NCBI GenBank assembly: GCA_050084985.1
Contig: JBITNC010000002.1
Coordinates: 17,112,001-17,176,000 of the forward strand
Source of the DNA: Nageia nagi
Lineage: Eukaryota; Pinophyta
Direction: 5' to 3'
DNA: 64,000 nucleotides
Part shown: positions 22,641 through 33,990 of the stretch, piece after piece
How positions within the stretch are numbered: position 1 is the first letter of the stretch
How the letters are laid out: every line of letters starts with the position of its first letter
Program-made: the position numbers and the translations under genes
Notes under the pieces: model-generated
Databases searched by the model: none
What the model saw: only the letters and a program-made list of their open reading frames with translations
What the model was told of the DNA's origin: nothing

Positions 22641-24500
22641 GATTCCATGAGAGCCTATATCTATCATATTTGGAATCTCATTTCCTAAGCTTTTAGGGCT
22701 TCAGGGTGGATTCAATGGTGGAATGATGCCATCACCAGGACCACTTCTACTCTTTGCACCCTTGATGTTGAGGTCACTAAGAGGAGAAGGAAAGGTAACA
22801 TTTCTCTTTGAGTAGAGCTTGCACGAGCCACCCTTATACTAGAGGCTAGTCCTTTTAGTCAACTTGCTCAAGCTTATGTTGTTGCTTTATGACATGAAAT
22901 TAGAAAATTAAGCTATATGAGGCTAAAAGAGCTCAACTATAAGCTAAAATGAATTAGCTTAAAGTGAGCAATAGAGTCTCTAAGAAATTTTTTAAACACC
23001 TTCTCCCTCTTGTTCATTCCACTCAGTTTCATGTTATTCAAGAAGAAGGGGTCTAATTTACCTCCCTTCCTAATATTATTAACACTTTTGTGGCCCATTA
23101 CCAACAAGTTTTTTCTACTCAACCTCTTATTGATGCTCAATAAAACATTGTTAAGGAGTGTTGGTTTGTTATACCTCTAAAAATTTATGAATCTCAAATG
23201 GATATTTATGATCACTCTCTTTCTATTGAGGATCTTAAGACTACTCTTGCCCACATGGATAATGAGAAAGCTCCTAAAATTGATGGATTTACCTACAAGT
23301 TTTATAAATAATTTTGGGATTTGGTTGGCTCCGATCTCCTTTGAGTGTACAAGGAAGCTGTGGACATTGGCTCTTTGGGCTAGTTAATCAATAAAAGCAA
23401 TATCAAGTTCATTAACAAGAAAGAAGACCCTAACATCATTACCAACTGGATACCCATAACTTTGTTAAATGTGAGTTATAAAATTACTACCAAAGTTTTA
23501 GTCTTAAGCTTATATTGTTGCTTCCTTTAATTGTTCAACCATAGCAAACAGGTTTTGTAAAGGATCATTATATCTTAGATAATGTTATTGCTATCTACGA
23601 AGGTATGGAATGGAAAAGGGTCTCTTATCAAGAAGCTTTGTTTATTAAAAATAATTTTGAAAAAACCTATGACAATATTGAATGGTACTTTATCTTATCG
23701 ATGCTCTAAGCACTTGGGTTTGGCCCTATTTTTCTTCAATTGATCTAAATGTTATTTCAAGATGCCTCTATTGTTCTTACTATGAATGGTGTTTGGTTCC
23801 CTCCCATTACCCTTGCCTGCTCTGTCTATCAAGGATGCCTTTTAGCCCCTTCCTTAATTATTTTAGCTATTAAGGATCTTAGTTATTTTTGGTATATAAA
23901 TCTTAGTAAGGTGTGATTCAACAAATTGCTTTGCCTAACCCCCCTTGCAGCTCTTTAATGGCCATTTTGTTGATGACTCTTTTTTAACTCTTCTTGAAGA
24001 TGAGCAATTTGTTCGATTGAATTTAGAGTGTGAATATTTTTTGTTGTGCCTTTGGCTCTAGTATTGAATGGCAGAGAACTTCCTACTTTAGACAAGCATC
24101 AACACCTATGCCTTAATGGCTTAGCCTCTTTCCCTAGAAATGGATTCAGCCTGGTGAGGTATTTAAATTTCGTGGTATTCCCTTTACCTTCTAGGCTTCC
24201 CCTACTTAGCTTTACAACTTCGTTATTCAGAAGATTGAAAAAAAGCTTGGGTATTAGACTACCAAAAAGCTTTATCCTATGAGAAGATACCAATTTGCAT
24301 GAAGATCTTATCTTCTTCTCATGTGTACTATTCCTCTTGTTGGGTCCCTTTTAAGGCATGCTATCAAAAACTAGACAAGATTCTCAAAGATATTATTTGG
24401 GCTTTTGATAGCCAAAAAAGAGGTTTCCATAGAATAGAATGGGATATTTGTTGCCTTCCTCATGCTATTGGTGGAATGGGTAGTTTTTATTGCTAGAATT
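22641..24500 (+). pseudogene. LINE-1b ORF2 linker and reverse transcriptase remnant
   Basis: Linker cues include SGWIQWWNDAITRTTSTL and TKRRR at 22695-22795. RT blocks then follow: GFVKDHYILDNVIAIYEGME (23552-23611), NNFEKTYDNIEWYFILSML (23650-23706), a QGCLLAPSL block near 23830, and NGHFVDDSFLTLLEDE (23957-24004). FVDD keeps both catalytic Asp at 23972-23977. Thumb-region cues are the lysine-rich RLKKSLG segment near 24232-24252 and GFHRIEWDICCLP (24421-24460). Frameshifts occur at several points, so no intact protein exists. Confidence 0.8.
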
Positions 24501-25374
24501 AGGGTTTTGCTTTATGTGCCAAATGGATAATTAGAGCTTTATAGGGTGTTGAATTTTGAAGGATTCTCATTTGGTATTATGTATCTACATGCCTCCCATA
24601 TGGTAGGAAATCTCAAAAAGGGTTAGACCTTTAATCAATTCTCACTGTTCAAGTCCCTATCAATATTGTTCATTCTTTTATTGTAAAGAGTATCTAGAAA
24701 GCCTAAGAAGCCTACGAACCATGGCTTCAATGGAATGGGAAGCAGGTTTCATTAGGGGCCTCTCTATCTTCACTAAATATTTGGTGGTCTCCTATTCTCA
24801 AATTTGATGGGTTGCCTTTGAAAAATATTCAATGGGTCAAAGCCCTTCGCTTTCATAGGAAGGGAATTAACTCTTTCCAATAATTTTTTAATTTTTAGAC
24901 CAAGAATTGGTTGCCTTCGGAGCAATTTTGAAATAAGTTCAATTTATAAGAAAATGATAAAGCTACATTTGAGATCATCCTTAACAAAATCCCATTTTCT
25001 ATTTGGAGGAAACTGGGGTCACATTTTCAGAAGCCCTGGTGGGATAATTGGCATTGGCCTAAGAATATCCATATTCAAAAGTTTAAAACCAAATTAGGAT
25101 ATCTTTGGTTATCTCCTAATATCCTTATGTTTGAGCATTTGAATAAGCGTTGGGATCTTGTTTCCACCTAGTCTAGATGGAGTTTATGATTTTCTATATT
25201 CTATTCCCAACACCTTGACTCTAAACAAAGTTTTTTGTGCATGGATCTTATTACATCAAGGCTTACACATTGGCCATAGGCTTCAATATTTGGGGTTGGT
25301 CAACCTAGTTTATGCTTTTTATGGGGAACTTGATAGTTTCACTCATGTTTTTTGATCTTGTTCTAAAGCCTTAA
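24501..25374 (+). pseudogene. LINE-1b ORF2 C-terminal region, part 1
   Basis: Continues with GFALCAKWIIRAL (24503-24541) and KKGLDL-like segments, then the approach to the C-terminal zinc region (SFTHVF, ~25336), where the usual Trp is lost to a stop. It ends inside a codon run reading SKAL at about 25359-25374, where the LTR of the gag-only element begins. Resembles the corresponding part of LINE-1a (10980-11870). Confidence 0.65.
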
Positions 25375-25634
25375 TGTTAAGATTCTAACATATTATAATC
25401 AGATTATGGTTTAATCCTATGAAAATACACTAATTATACACTAATGGATCACTTATGTCACTTCGAGGAGGGCATCTCCTTGAGAATCACTTCTCACATA
25501 AAACTCAACTTATTCTTCTTATTTTCAATAATAAGGAAACCCCCTATAAATAGCTTTTACAACATAAGTACCCCAATGCATAATGCATATAGGACTAAAC
25601 ATAAGTACGATTCCTAATACATGTTATGGGGTCA
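25375..25634 (-). repeat. Gag-only element 3' LTR
   Basis: On the plus strand it starts TGTTAAGATTC and ends GGGGTCA, so on the minus strand it reads TGACCCC...CTTAACA. It aligns with 27394-27649, sharing for instance ATAATCAGATTATGGTTTAA. On the minus strand it is preceded by the purine-rich AAGGAGGTGGCAATG (25637-25655), the likely polypurine tract. Confidence 0.75.
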
Positions 25635-25769
25635 TAACATTGCCACCTCCTTAAGGAAGCTTTATCCTCAAACCTTCTACACACCACACACCTAATCTAC
25701 TAAGGTGATTCATAACATTCTTACCCCCTTAAATAAGCTTTGTCCTCAATGCTTACCAAAAATACAAAG

Positions 25770-26493
25770 TACATATACAATCTATCCATGAATAACAAAG
25801 ATAAGTGAGAACTAAGGATTCCAACTTGGCCATAGTAGCCAATAGTTTGCCAAAGTTGAACATGAGCCCATCCATGTATCAAAACTTCACTCTAAGAAGG
25901 ATGATGTTGATGTCAAGGATGGAATAAAAAGAAGGATCCATTAAGAATTCACCATGTTGTTGCTATTTCTCTAAATAGTCCTACGATGGGTGCTCAAAGA
26001 AAACATGAGACTCAAGACCATCCATAGTAATCTAAGTGAGAGAAATATCCTTACAATCTACAACCTGCTCCAATGGACTCAAACACTTGGAAGCCACATC
26101 ATTTGTATGGATACAAGGTGGGGGAAGGGCCTCATACTCTTCAATGGGGTCCACTAGCTCCACATCATCTGTACGAAGCTAAGTGAGAGGAATGTCCTCA
26201 CACTTTACAATAGGGTCCACTAGCTCCACATGGATGTTGTCATGAATCATAATAGGCTATGGATATGCAAGTATAGCCTTTGCTAACTTGGCCAGTGAAT
26301 ATGCATCTCTTAGATTTGGTGGATTAAACATGGCTATATTCTATTTTACTTTTTCCCTTAAGCCATTAATGAATAAATGAAGGGCTAACTTCTCATCCAT
26401 TAAATAGTCATCATAAAAATCCTCAAAATCATCAATATAGTGGTGCACATAATCAATATGAAATGGTGGAGCAATAGTATCCATCATCATCAT
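25770..26493 (-). pseudogene. Gag protein frame of the gag-only element
   Basis: A minus-strand frame starts with four consecutive ATG codons (26482-26493) and stays in register for about 240 codons. Its first ~70 residues resemble a Ty3-type retrotransposon Gag: LMDEKLALHLFINGLREKVK then IAMFNPPNLRDAYSLAKLAK, like the F-x-x-G-L-x-x-x-I...F-x-P-x-T-x-x-x-A-x-x-L-A-K signature in the gypsy gag at 48826-49296. The rest contains two diverged repeats around VELVDPI and no zinc knuckle. It is interrupted only by TAG codons (six) and one TGA, most at positions where Gln or Arg would fit. The upstream N-terminal Gag part is not evident. Confidence 0.6.
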
Positions 26494-27393
26494 TTATTTA
26501 TTTATTTAACTACTCTAAATATTCTAGTTTAGAGTGTCCAATAGGTCTTATTCATAACCTCAAAAAAGGACCTCTTTACAAAAAATTGAAATAAGGTGCA
26601 ATATTAGGAAACCTTCCAAATGCCATAACTTTTGCTACAAGTCTATGATTGATACTAGTGATACTTTGTTGGAAAGATCTTGATGAGAGCATACAAAACA
26701 ACTGGTCATATGACCCCCTTTAGACTAATAACAAACCCCCAAAATCCAAAATATGAAACACACATCCTTACAGAAATTAAAAATGGAAGTCCACAAACTA
26801 CAATCATGACATTGTTGCTCTAGGCCTCCCAATCTCTGATTAAACCCTCTAACATGCAATTTATCCCCAATACTAGATGATGCTGGTGTGAAAACCCCAA
26901 ATACCTGTAAGTCCTTATTTAAGCCTGCAATAACCTACACATTTTAGATCTCACCCCTTTCCGTATTGACAACCAAATCTATAGATGTTAGGGTCTCTTT
27001 CCAACCTATCACCAAACCATGATTATGGAGATCATCCATCGTACTACAAACACTAAGTTATTTATGCCCCACAAACCAGATCCAACCATCCTTACCACTT
27101 ACTTCATGGGATTTGCCTCCAAATGCCCATGCATAGCTTTGAATCCTCTTAAGACATCTTTTGCCAATGATACTGTTACACATGCATTCTTTGTTTGGAT
27201 CTTCTTTCACTCACAAGCTTCTACTCCAGATCTCCCATAAATCTATCAAAAAGACAAAATGGGCCTGCACTACAGAAATCCACCCATATAACCAAAACCA
27301 CTCAACACACAAAACCACTCATAGATAATAAAAACCACTTGCACTAATAATAAAACTACCCATAAGAGCCAAAATCAAAGCTCTGATACTAGA
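26494..27393 (-). other. Leader and primer-binding site of the gag-only element
   Basis: On the minus strand the LTR is followed by TAGTATCAGAGCTTTG (27376-27391), one mismatch from the initiator-Met-type TGGTATCAGAGC core. The ~880 bases to the gag ATGs carry no recognised domain. A 73-codon plus-strand frame at 27019-27240 lies antisense in this leader and has no recognised match. Confidence 0.6.
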
Positions 27394-27649
27394 TGTTAAG
27401 ATCCTAATAGATCATAATCAGATTATGGTTTAATCTTACAAAAACACACTAACTCTACACTAATGGATCGCTTGCATTGCTTCAAGAGGGGCACCTCCTT
27501 AAGAATCACTTCTTCTATAAAACTCAACTCATTCTTCTTTCCAATAATAAGGAAACACCCTATAAATAGCTTTTACAACATAAATAACCCAATGCATAAT
27601 GCATATGGGACTAAACATAAGTACGATTCCTAATACATGTTAGGGGTCA
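27394..27649 (-). repeat. Gag-only element 5' LTR
   Basis: Runs TGTTAAGATCC to GGGGTCA on the plus strand and is about 256 bp. It adjoins the primer-binding site on its left, showing it is the 5' LTR of a minus-strand element. Immediately after it the LINE-1b reading frame resumes. Confidence 0.75.
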
Positions 27650-28083
27650 TAAAACTCAATCGCTTGGAGTTGGATTCTTTCCTTCTTTCAACCATTTATG
27701 GTTACTCCCTATTCCTGGATTCATGTGTTATTAGGAGACCTTATTCAATTCTTCGAACCCTTGGGGAAATTTGGCATATTTTTTAGCTTAATATTTTATA
27801 TCATCTTTGAAAGGTTAGGAATGATATTATTTTTACTCGATAGGAAGCTTCATCTTCCTTTTCTTTAGCAGACAAATATACTATTTTCTACAAATGTTGG
27901 TTGTATATTATTGTTCAAGTTGAGAAAGTGAACGTGGAGATTCAACATCTATGAAACTCACTTGATTATTGGGGGAATACACCCTACTCCATCAGTCGAG
28001 TTCCTCTAAAATGAATTCCTAACCTAGAGTTAGTCTAAAAGAGATTTTATATTAATTGAAAGGTCTTTTTCATTCAAAAAAAA
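27650..28083 (+). pseudogene. LINE-1b ORF2 C-terminus, part 2, and 3' end
   Basis: The frame resumes AWSWILSFFQPFMVTPYSWI (27663-27722), then LGDLIQFF, FRLNILYHLWKVRNDIIFTR (27778-27840) and ADKYTIFYKCWLYI, matching the KYEVFYACWLHI terminus of LINE-1a (12075-12110). It ends with TTTTTCATTC and A8 (28076-28083). This continuity across the insertion is direct evidence of nesting. Confidence 0.75.
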
Positions 28084-30071
28084 GTTTTTTATTTTAAATA
28101 AATAAATAAAAAATAAACCACTTAGGGCCATGTGGGTAGTAATCCAACCCTTCGTTAGCCTCAACCCCTGGCATGCGATTAACCAACAACTAGGATTAGG
28201 TCCCCTCAAATAACATTGGTTTTAACCTACTACCTTATGCATCGTTGTGCACCAATCGATGTTGCCCACCTGCATGCGCTCTCCTTGCACCACGTTGAGT
28301 GCCACCCTTCCCCATTCTCACTTGTTCATGCACTATCTTCATGTCATACCATCCACACCCTCTCTCCACATCATTTGCCACTCTCCCCAATGCCTTAGCC
28401 CACTGTGCTCTCTAAGCACCCCAACCCCCCGTTATCCTATGTAGCTCATGTGTTTCATATATGCCCACCATATCCTACACTTTGTACTATGCGTAAACCC
28501 TCCACCACTACCACCATGACACCCGCATCCTCCCTTCTCTGCTCACCACCCTAGTCATAGCCCAAACCAACCCACAACTTGGTTTTCCCCCTACCAATCA
28601 TTTCCTCGCTATCACTATGACCCCCACGACCCTTATTTCCCTTTGTTCTACTAATGTGCTAACCCCCCTTTTTTAACTCCATTTTAATACTTTTGTTTAT
28701 ATAAAATATTAAACAATAATATTTTACAATGTTTGCAGTTTTTGATGCATTTATTATGGATGCAATTTTTGAGGATTGATTTCCTCTTTAATATAAAAAA
28801 ATTATTGACATTTTTATGCAATGTGATGCTCTTTGACAATGCATTAAATGCACACTTGCAAGTATGATGGGAAAGTGACTTGTCCACATTTATTATTTGG
28901 GTGGACACTATTGTTTAAAAATTGAAGAGTTCTTTTACATTATTAAGGGAGAGGTATCTTAAACTTTTTTTTTGGGGGTGGTTATTTAAATTAGTGAGAA
29001 TATTTTTTTAAAAAGGGGGAGAAGGATATTTATTTGGGAGTTATTTTAATAAGGGGTTAATTTTTAAACTTCTTTTAAAGGGAAATTTAATGGGTGTTAT
29101 TGTTAAAAAATGGGAAACTCCTTGCAATTTTTTTAGAAAAGAGAGTTTAATTTTTTAGGGTAAAATTTTTAAGAGTGATTTTTTTTAAAGGGGGAATTTA
29201 AGCAATTTTTTTCTCAAAAATTACGAAGGAAAAGGTATTAATTTTTGAGTTAATTTTTTTTAGCATAGAATTTTGCTAAGCATGGAATTTATTTTCTAAG
29301 TTCAAATTTTTTTAACTAAAAAGGGGGAGGACTCCTTGTTATTACTTAAAAATGAACTCATGCAATTTTGTAAAGAGGTCCTTTTGGGGTTGTGAAAAAA
29401 CCCATAGGAAACTCTTATTCTTTGGATGATGTATCATGTGAAAACATAGGTTTTAAGTTTGGATGATGTTTCATTTTAAAATTTAGTACTTCTTAATTTC
29501 TTCTAAGTCCTATGTTGATCTGGACATAACTCCATATAGGTGGACAAGCATGTGTGTAATGATACCATATGTCCACCCATCCATTTAGGGATTATACTTA
29601 TAACTTAAGAGGAAAATTAAAAACCTAATCAAGATAATAATTTGGTTGATCCAACATACATCACAACCTTGGAAAATAACTAGTACTCCTTATGAGAGTA
29701 TATTGCTGACCAAGGTGAACTAATTGAGAATTGGTAGGACTTAGGCTCCATCTTACGGGCATCCAGGTGAAAGTATAATTTCAAATAAGAAAATAAGCCT
29801 CAACTTTACCCTCTCTATGACTATATTACTTGGTTATATCAAATGTTAGATGTATGTGATGTGATTGAAAAACATTTTGCAAATATGAAATTAGTTAACA
29901 ATTTAAGCATACCTTGTTGATTACCTTTGGTTAGAATTCAACATGTATAATTGATTAATTCAACATGTATAATTAACATGTATATGATAGATTTATAATT
30001 AAATTCAACATGTATGGTTGATAAATTTAAACATGCTTATATTGGTTAATACTTTCACCTTCTTTTTTAGT
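28084..30071 (+). other. CopA leader (3' part)
   Basis: A pyrimidine-rich block (28230-28670, strings of CACC and CCCC) is followed by a T- and G-run-rich zone (28950-29330) and then 29510-29800. The last part is clearly homologous to the CopB leader at 41220-41540: shared TGGACA..ACTC.ATA.AGGTGGA, CATGTGTGTA.TGATACCA and GGGCATCCAGGTGAA. Function as untranslated leader is inferred from position between LTR and gag in CopB. No gene seen. Confidence 0.55.
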
Positions 30072-30905
30072 AAATGGTAGACTCTTTTTCATCCAAGCAC
30101 ATCCTTGATGGTTCCAACTATGGTATTTGGAAACCTAAGATGAAAGTAGAGCTCCAAGCATACAAATTATGATAAATCATAAATAAAAACCAAGTTGCTC
30201 CAACAAATGAGAATGAACTTGAGTCTTACAACATAAAGAATGAGTTGGAAACCTCTATGATCTTTCGTGTAGTTTCAGATGAAGTCTTTCTCATGATATC
30301 TTCTTCAAACTCTACAAAGGAATCTTGGGACAAGTTGAAAAAAATCTAGCTCAGCACCAAGTTCTCTAGAAGGTTCACCATTCTTCAAAAATTATTACAA
30401 TCATGTCAAGAGAAAAATGAAAGTACAGTTATATACTTGAACAAGATTATTGACCTTAGGATCCAACTTATGGGGTGTGGTTGCAATTAGATCAAAAATG
30501 ATTTTATGGTATTCATCATCCTTCAAAGCCTCTCTACTAAATTTAGTTACTTCATAACTATTATTGAGATAAGGCTCGATGATGAAGAAGAAGTGTTTTC
30601 CTTGTAAAATATTTCAAGGCTTCTCTTAAAACATAAGGAAACACTTAACAAAAAGTTATTGATCTCCTCTCCTAAGTAGCATCCTATGGCACTTGGGCCA
30701 ATAAGGTATCACTTCAAAAAAAAGTTCAATTACCAAAAGAAGTTTTTTCATATTCTAAAAAAGGACTTCAAGAAAATTAGAAACAAAAAGCAAAATGGGA
30801 ATGACAATTCAAGAAAATCCAAAGCCAAGTTTGATGGTAATTGTAACTTTTGTGGCATCTATGGTCATAATGAATCTAATTGCTACAAGAAAAAGAAAGA
30901 ATAAG
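30072..30905 (+). pseudogene. CopA gag remnant with CCHC knuckle
   Basis: Starts MVDSFSSKHILDGSNYGIW at ATG 30072, the usual plant copia Gag opening (F-x-G-x-N-Y-x-x-W). The UBN2-like capsid region follows (ESWDKLKKI; VIYLNKIIDLRIQLMGCG) and then a basic stretch and a CCHC knuckle CNFCGIYGHNESNC at 30843-30884. Frames carry stops at intervals, for example at about 30170 and 30620. This part is absent from CopB, so CopA shows the ancestral arrangement of the family. Confidence 0.75.
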
Positions 30906-32430
30906 ATGGAAAAGGATATGAAAAAATCAAATAACTTTAATGGTAAGAATAACAATAATAATTTTTCTTATGTTTGTGCTTTTTACTCCAAGTCGTACAC
31001 CTTCTTGAATGGTTGGATTGTTGACTATTCATGCACTAATCACATGTATTTTGAAAAGGCTAGGTTTGAAAATTTTTATAATTACATAAAAGATGTAGTT
31101 GTGATAGGTGATAATTTAGTTCTTGATGTTCAAGGTATTGGGAGTGTGTTATTGCAAGGAAAGATTCTTGAAAATGTGTTTTATGTGCTTAAGATCACCA
31201 TGAACCTTCTTTTCGTAATTCAAGTTGCTAGGAAAGGATACTCTATCAAATTTAACTCACACTCCTGGTGCATGAAGGAGGGACTTTCAACTTTGATGAA
31301 ATAATTAGTGAAAGATGATATCTACATTATGGATCAAGATCCAACAAAGATGTGTCTTATTATGAATGTTTGCTCTAGAAAAAATATTTGGCACCATTGA
31401 TTAAGCCACCTTAACCATAAGAGTATTCAAGTTATGAAAGATCAAGAACTTGTGGTAGGTTTGCCTACAATATCACCCATAATTGGTCTTGATGATAAGT
31501 GCATCTTAGGAAAGATGAATAGGCAAAAATTTGATAAAGATAAGGCAACAAGGGAAACATAATATCTTCAACTTTTACATTCAAATTTGATGGGTCCATT
31601 TCTAATTAATTCGCTTGGGGGAGTGTATTATGTATTGACCTTCATCGATGACTTCAACAGGATGACATTTGGTATTATGTATTGACCTTCATTGATGACT
31701 TCAATAGGATGACATTTGGTTATCTTATAGAGGACAAGGATCAAACCTTTAATAGGTTCAAAGATTTCAAAGCCTTAGTTGAAAATCAATTTGGCTTCAA
31801 AATCAAGATGTTGATATTTGATAATGGAGGTGAGTATAATAGTAATGAGTTCAATGACTGTTGTGATAAATACAAGATTAAGAGGCAATTTACTATCCCT
31901 TAAACTCCTCAGTAAAATGGTATTATAAAAAGAAATAATAAGATCATTTAGGAAATGGAAAGATGAATGTTGGGAGATCTTCCTAAATTTTTATAGAGTG
32001 AAGTTGTAAGCAGTGCAATCTACATCCTAAATAGGTGTCCTACAAAAGTAGTTAAAGGTAAAACTCTATATGAAGCATGGATGGGAAAGAAACCTAACAT
32101 CTCTCACTTTAGGGTTTTTATTTGTGATGCTTATACCTTTGTTATTCCTAAGAAAAGAATGAAGTTGTATAACAGATCCAAAAAGTGCATCTTTGTGGGC
32201 TATAAAAATTATCATAAAAGCTATAGGCTCTACTCTTATTCCTTCAAAGCAATGTTAGTCTTAAGGGATGTAAAGTTCAATGAACTTCTTAAGGAATCTA
32301 CTTCTTATGATTATCTAGATGATCTTTAGGAATCTTTTGTTGCACCTAGCTAGATGGATATCCATGTAGATAAGTCACATCAAGAGAAAAACTCTTCAAC
32401 ATAAAGGATAACAAGGAGTATGACCTTAAA
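30906..32430 (+). pseudogene. CopA protease and integrase remnant
   Basis: Protease: WIVDYSCTNHMYF (31015-31053), with the catalytic D-S-G changed to D-Y-S. Pre-integrase zinc region: WHH-x-LSHLNHKSIQ (31388-31430). Integrase core: TFIDDFNRMTFGYL (31685-31726) and FDNGGEYNSNEF (31817-31852). KKPNISHFRVFICDAY and KCIFVGY (32087-32205) form the usual C-terminal part. A 47-bp tandem duplication at 31626-31719 shifts the frame inside the core. Pol order is PR-IN-RT-RH, which defines Ty1/copia. Confidence 0.8.
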
Positions 32431-33990
32431 CAAATTCTTATTTATCAAAATTGATAGCAAAAATGAGCCCTCATCATTCAAGGTATATTTGAAGCATGAA
32501 TATTGTATGGAAGTGATGAAAGTGGAGTATGAGGCTCTAATGAAAAATCAAACTTGGGATTTGGTTCTCTATCCTAATGAATAGAATGTGATTGGAAATA
32601 AGTGGATTTATAAGGTTAAGTACAATTCAATTAGGGAAATTGAGAAATACAAGGCAAGGTTAGTAGCCAAGGGTTTTGTTCAAAAATATGGAGTTGATTA
32701 TGAGAAAACCTTGGCTTTAATGGCAAAGGTGCCTACTATTAGATTAATCCTTACTCTTTCAGTAGCTCAAGGGTGAAAAGTTTTCAACTTGATGTTAAGA
32801 GTGCTACATGAAGCAAACAAAAAGGTTTGTTGTGGAAGGAAAAGATTCATTTGTGTGCAAGCTAAATAAGTCTTTGTATGGACATAAGTAAGCACCTAAG
32901 GCCTGGTACCAAAAGATTTCAAGATACTTTAACGGTAATGGGTTTTCTAGGTGCTTCTTCTATATTGATCTATATATTCTCAATCATGGGCAAGACTTGG
33001 TCTTGATTCTTCTATGTGTATATGATCTTTTGATAATAGAGAATAATATTGAAATCATCTAAGAGTGCATATCCAATGTCAAGGAAACTTTTGAAATAAC
33101 TAACATTGGTCTCTTGCACTACTACCTTGGTATGCAAGTGTACCAATACAAGGATTGTACTTACTTGAGTTAATCCAAGTATATCTCACACATATTGTAA
33201 AAGTTTGGAATGGAGGAGTGCAAACCTGTGGTAATACCAGTATCTCATGGAATTACTTTATCTCTTAGCTCCAAGTCTCAATTGGTTGAATCTTTGACTT
33301 ACTGGTAATTAATTAGAAGTCTCTTTATTTGACTATCTCCAAGTCAAATATTACCTTTGCAGTAAATTTGATGGCATAATTTATGCAAAAATCATATGTT
33401 GAGCACCTTAATGTTGTTAAGCAAATATTAAGGTATGTTGAATGAACTAAGGATCTTTCTCTCAAGTATTGCAAGTTGCCCTCATTTTTTCTCTCAAAGT
33501 TCTCAATTTCTAACTATGGGGGAAATATAGATGATAGAAAATCAACTTTTACTTGTGTGTTTAGCATTGGTTCAGGTGCTATCTCTTGGGATTCTAATAA
33601 GCAACCTATTATTGCTCTCTCTACCATGGAGGTAGAATATCAAGAAATGTTAGTCATAGCCCATGAAGCTATTTGGTTGATGCATCTTTTGAAATAAATT
33701 GGGTATGAGTAGGCTCACCCATATCAAATTTCTTCAAATAATCAGTCGACTATTGCTTTAACAAAGAACCCTATTTTCCCTTATAAAACAAAATATGTTG
33801 AAATCCAAGCCCATTGTATCAAGAGAAAGGTTCTATATGGTATCCTTCAATTGCAGTACTATCCATTAGTCTTAAGATCTGCTGATTTATTCACCAAACC
33901 CCTTCTTGAAGCCTAGTTTTGCAAGCTTAAGGAATCTATTAGATTGGTGAAGTTTCCCTTAAGGGGGAGTGAAGGTTGAATTCATATTTG
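32431..33990 (+). pseudogene. CopA reverse transcriptase and RNase H remnant
   Basis: RT: GNKWIYKVKYNS then KARLVAKGFVQKYGVDYEKT (32594-32709), matching the copia RT start. The YVDD catalytic box (about 33015-33035) reads C-V-Y-D-L, so it is degenerate. RNase [21 protein letters not shown] (33530-33590) and STMEVEYQEM (33621-33650). It ends LRSADLFTKPL-like (33876-33903). The reading is split by several frameshifts and stops. Confidence 0.8.

Larger units (their letters stand above)
25375..27649 (-). mobile_element. Gag-only LTR element (TR-GAG-like), nested in LINE-1b
   Basis: Two ~258-bp LTRs flank an interior of about 1.76 kb with a primer-binding site and one gag frame but no protease, RT or integrase. 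This matches the published idea of TR-GAG elements: short non-autonomous LTR retrotransposons keeping only GAG. Orientation is minus, set by the primer-binding site at 27376-27391. LTR divergence is roughly a tenth by eye. The flanks rejoin the LINE frame (SKAL / AWSWIL). The target duplication (TTAA/TAAA region) is imperfect. Confidence 0.75.
21065..28083 (+). mobile_element. LINE-1b: L1-type LINE interrupted by a gag-only LTR element
   Basis: Contains the end of ORF1, the full span of ORF2 and a terminal A tract (28076-28083). A 2,275-bp LTR element at 25375-27649 splits the ORF2 C-terminus: the frame reads SKAL up to the insert and resumes AWSWIL after it. Without the insert the LINE is about 4.7 kb. 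It is the same type as LINE-1a but more complete at the 5' end. TTATTTTA appears both just upstream (21038-21045) and after the tail (28090-28097), a possible diverged target-site duplication. All frames carry stops. Confidence 0.8.

Noticed and set aside
25770-26493. Stop-codon reassignment (TAG read as Gln)
   Set aside because: TAA and TGA also occur as premature stops in other elements here, and all are dead transposons; deamination is a simpler explanation.
27019-27240. Plus-strand 73-codon gene inside the gag-only element
   Set aside because: Lies antisense in the leader, no motif, typical chance frame.
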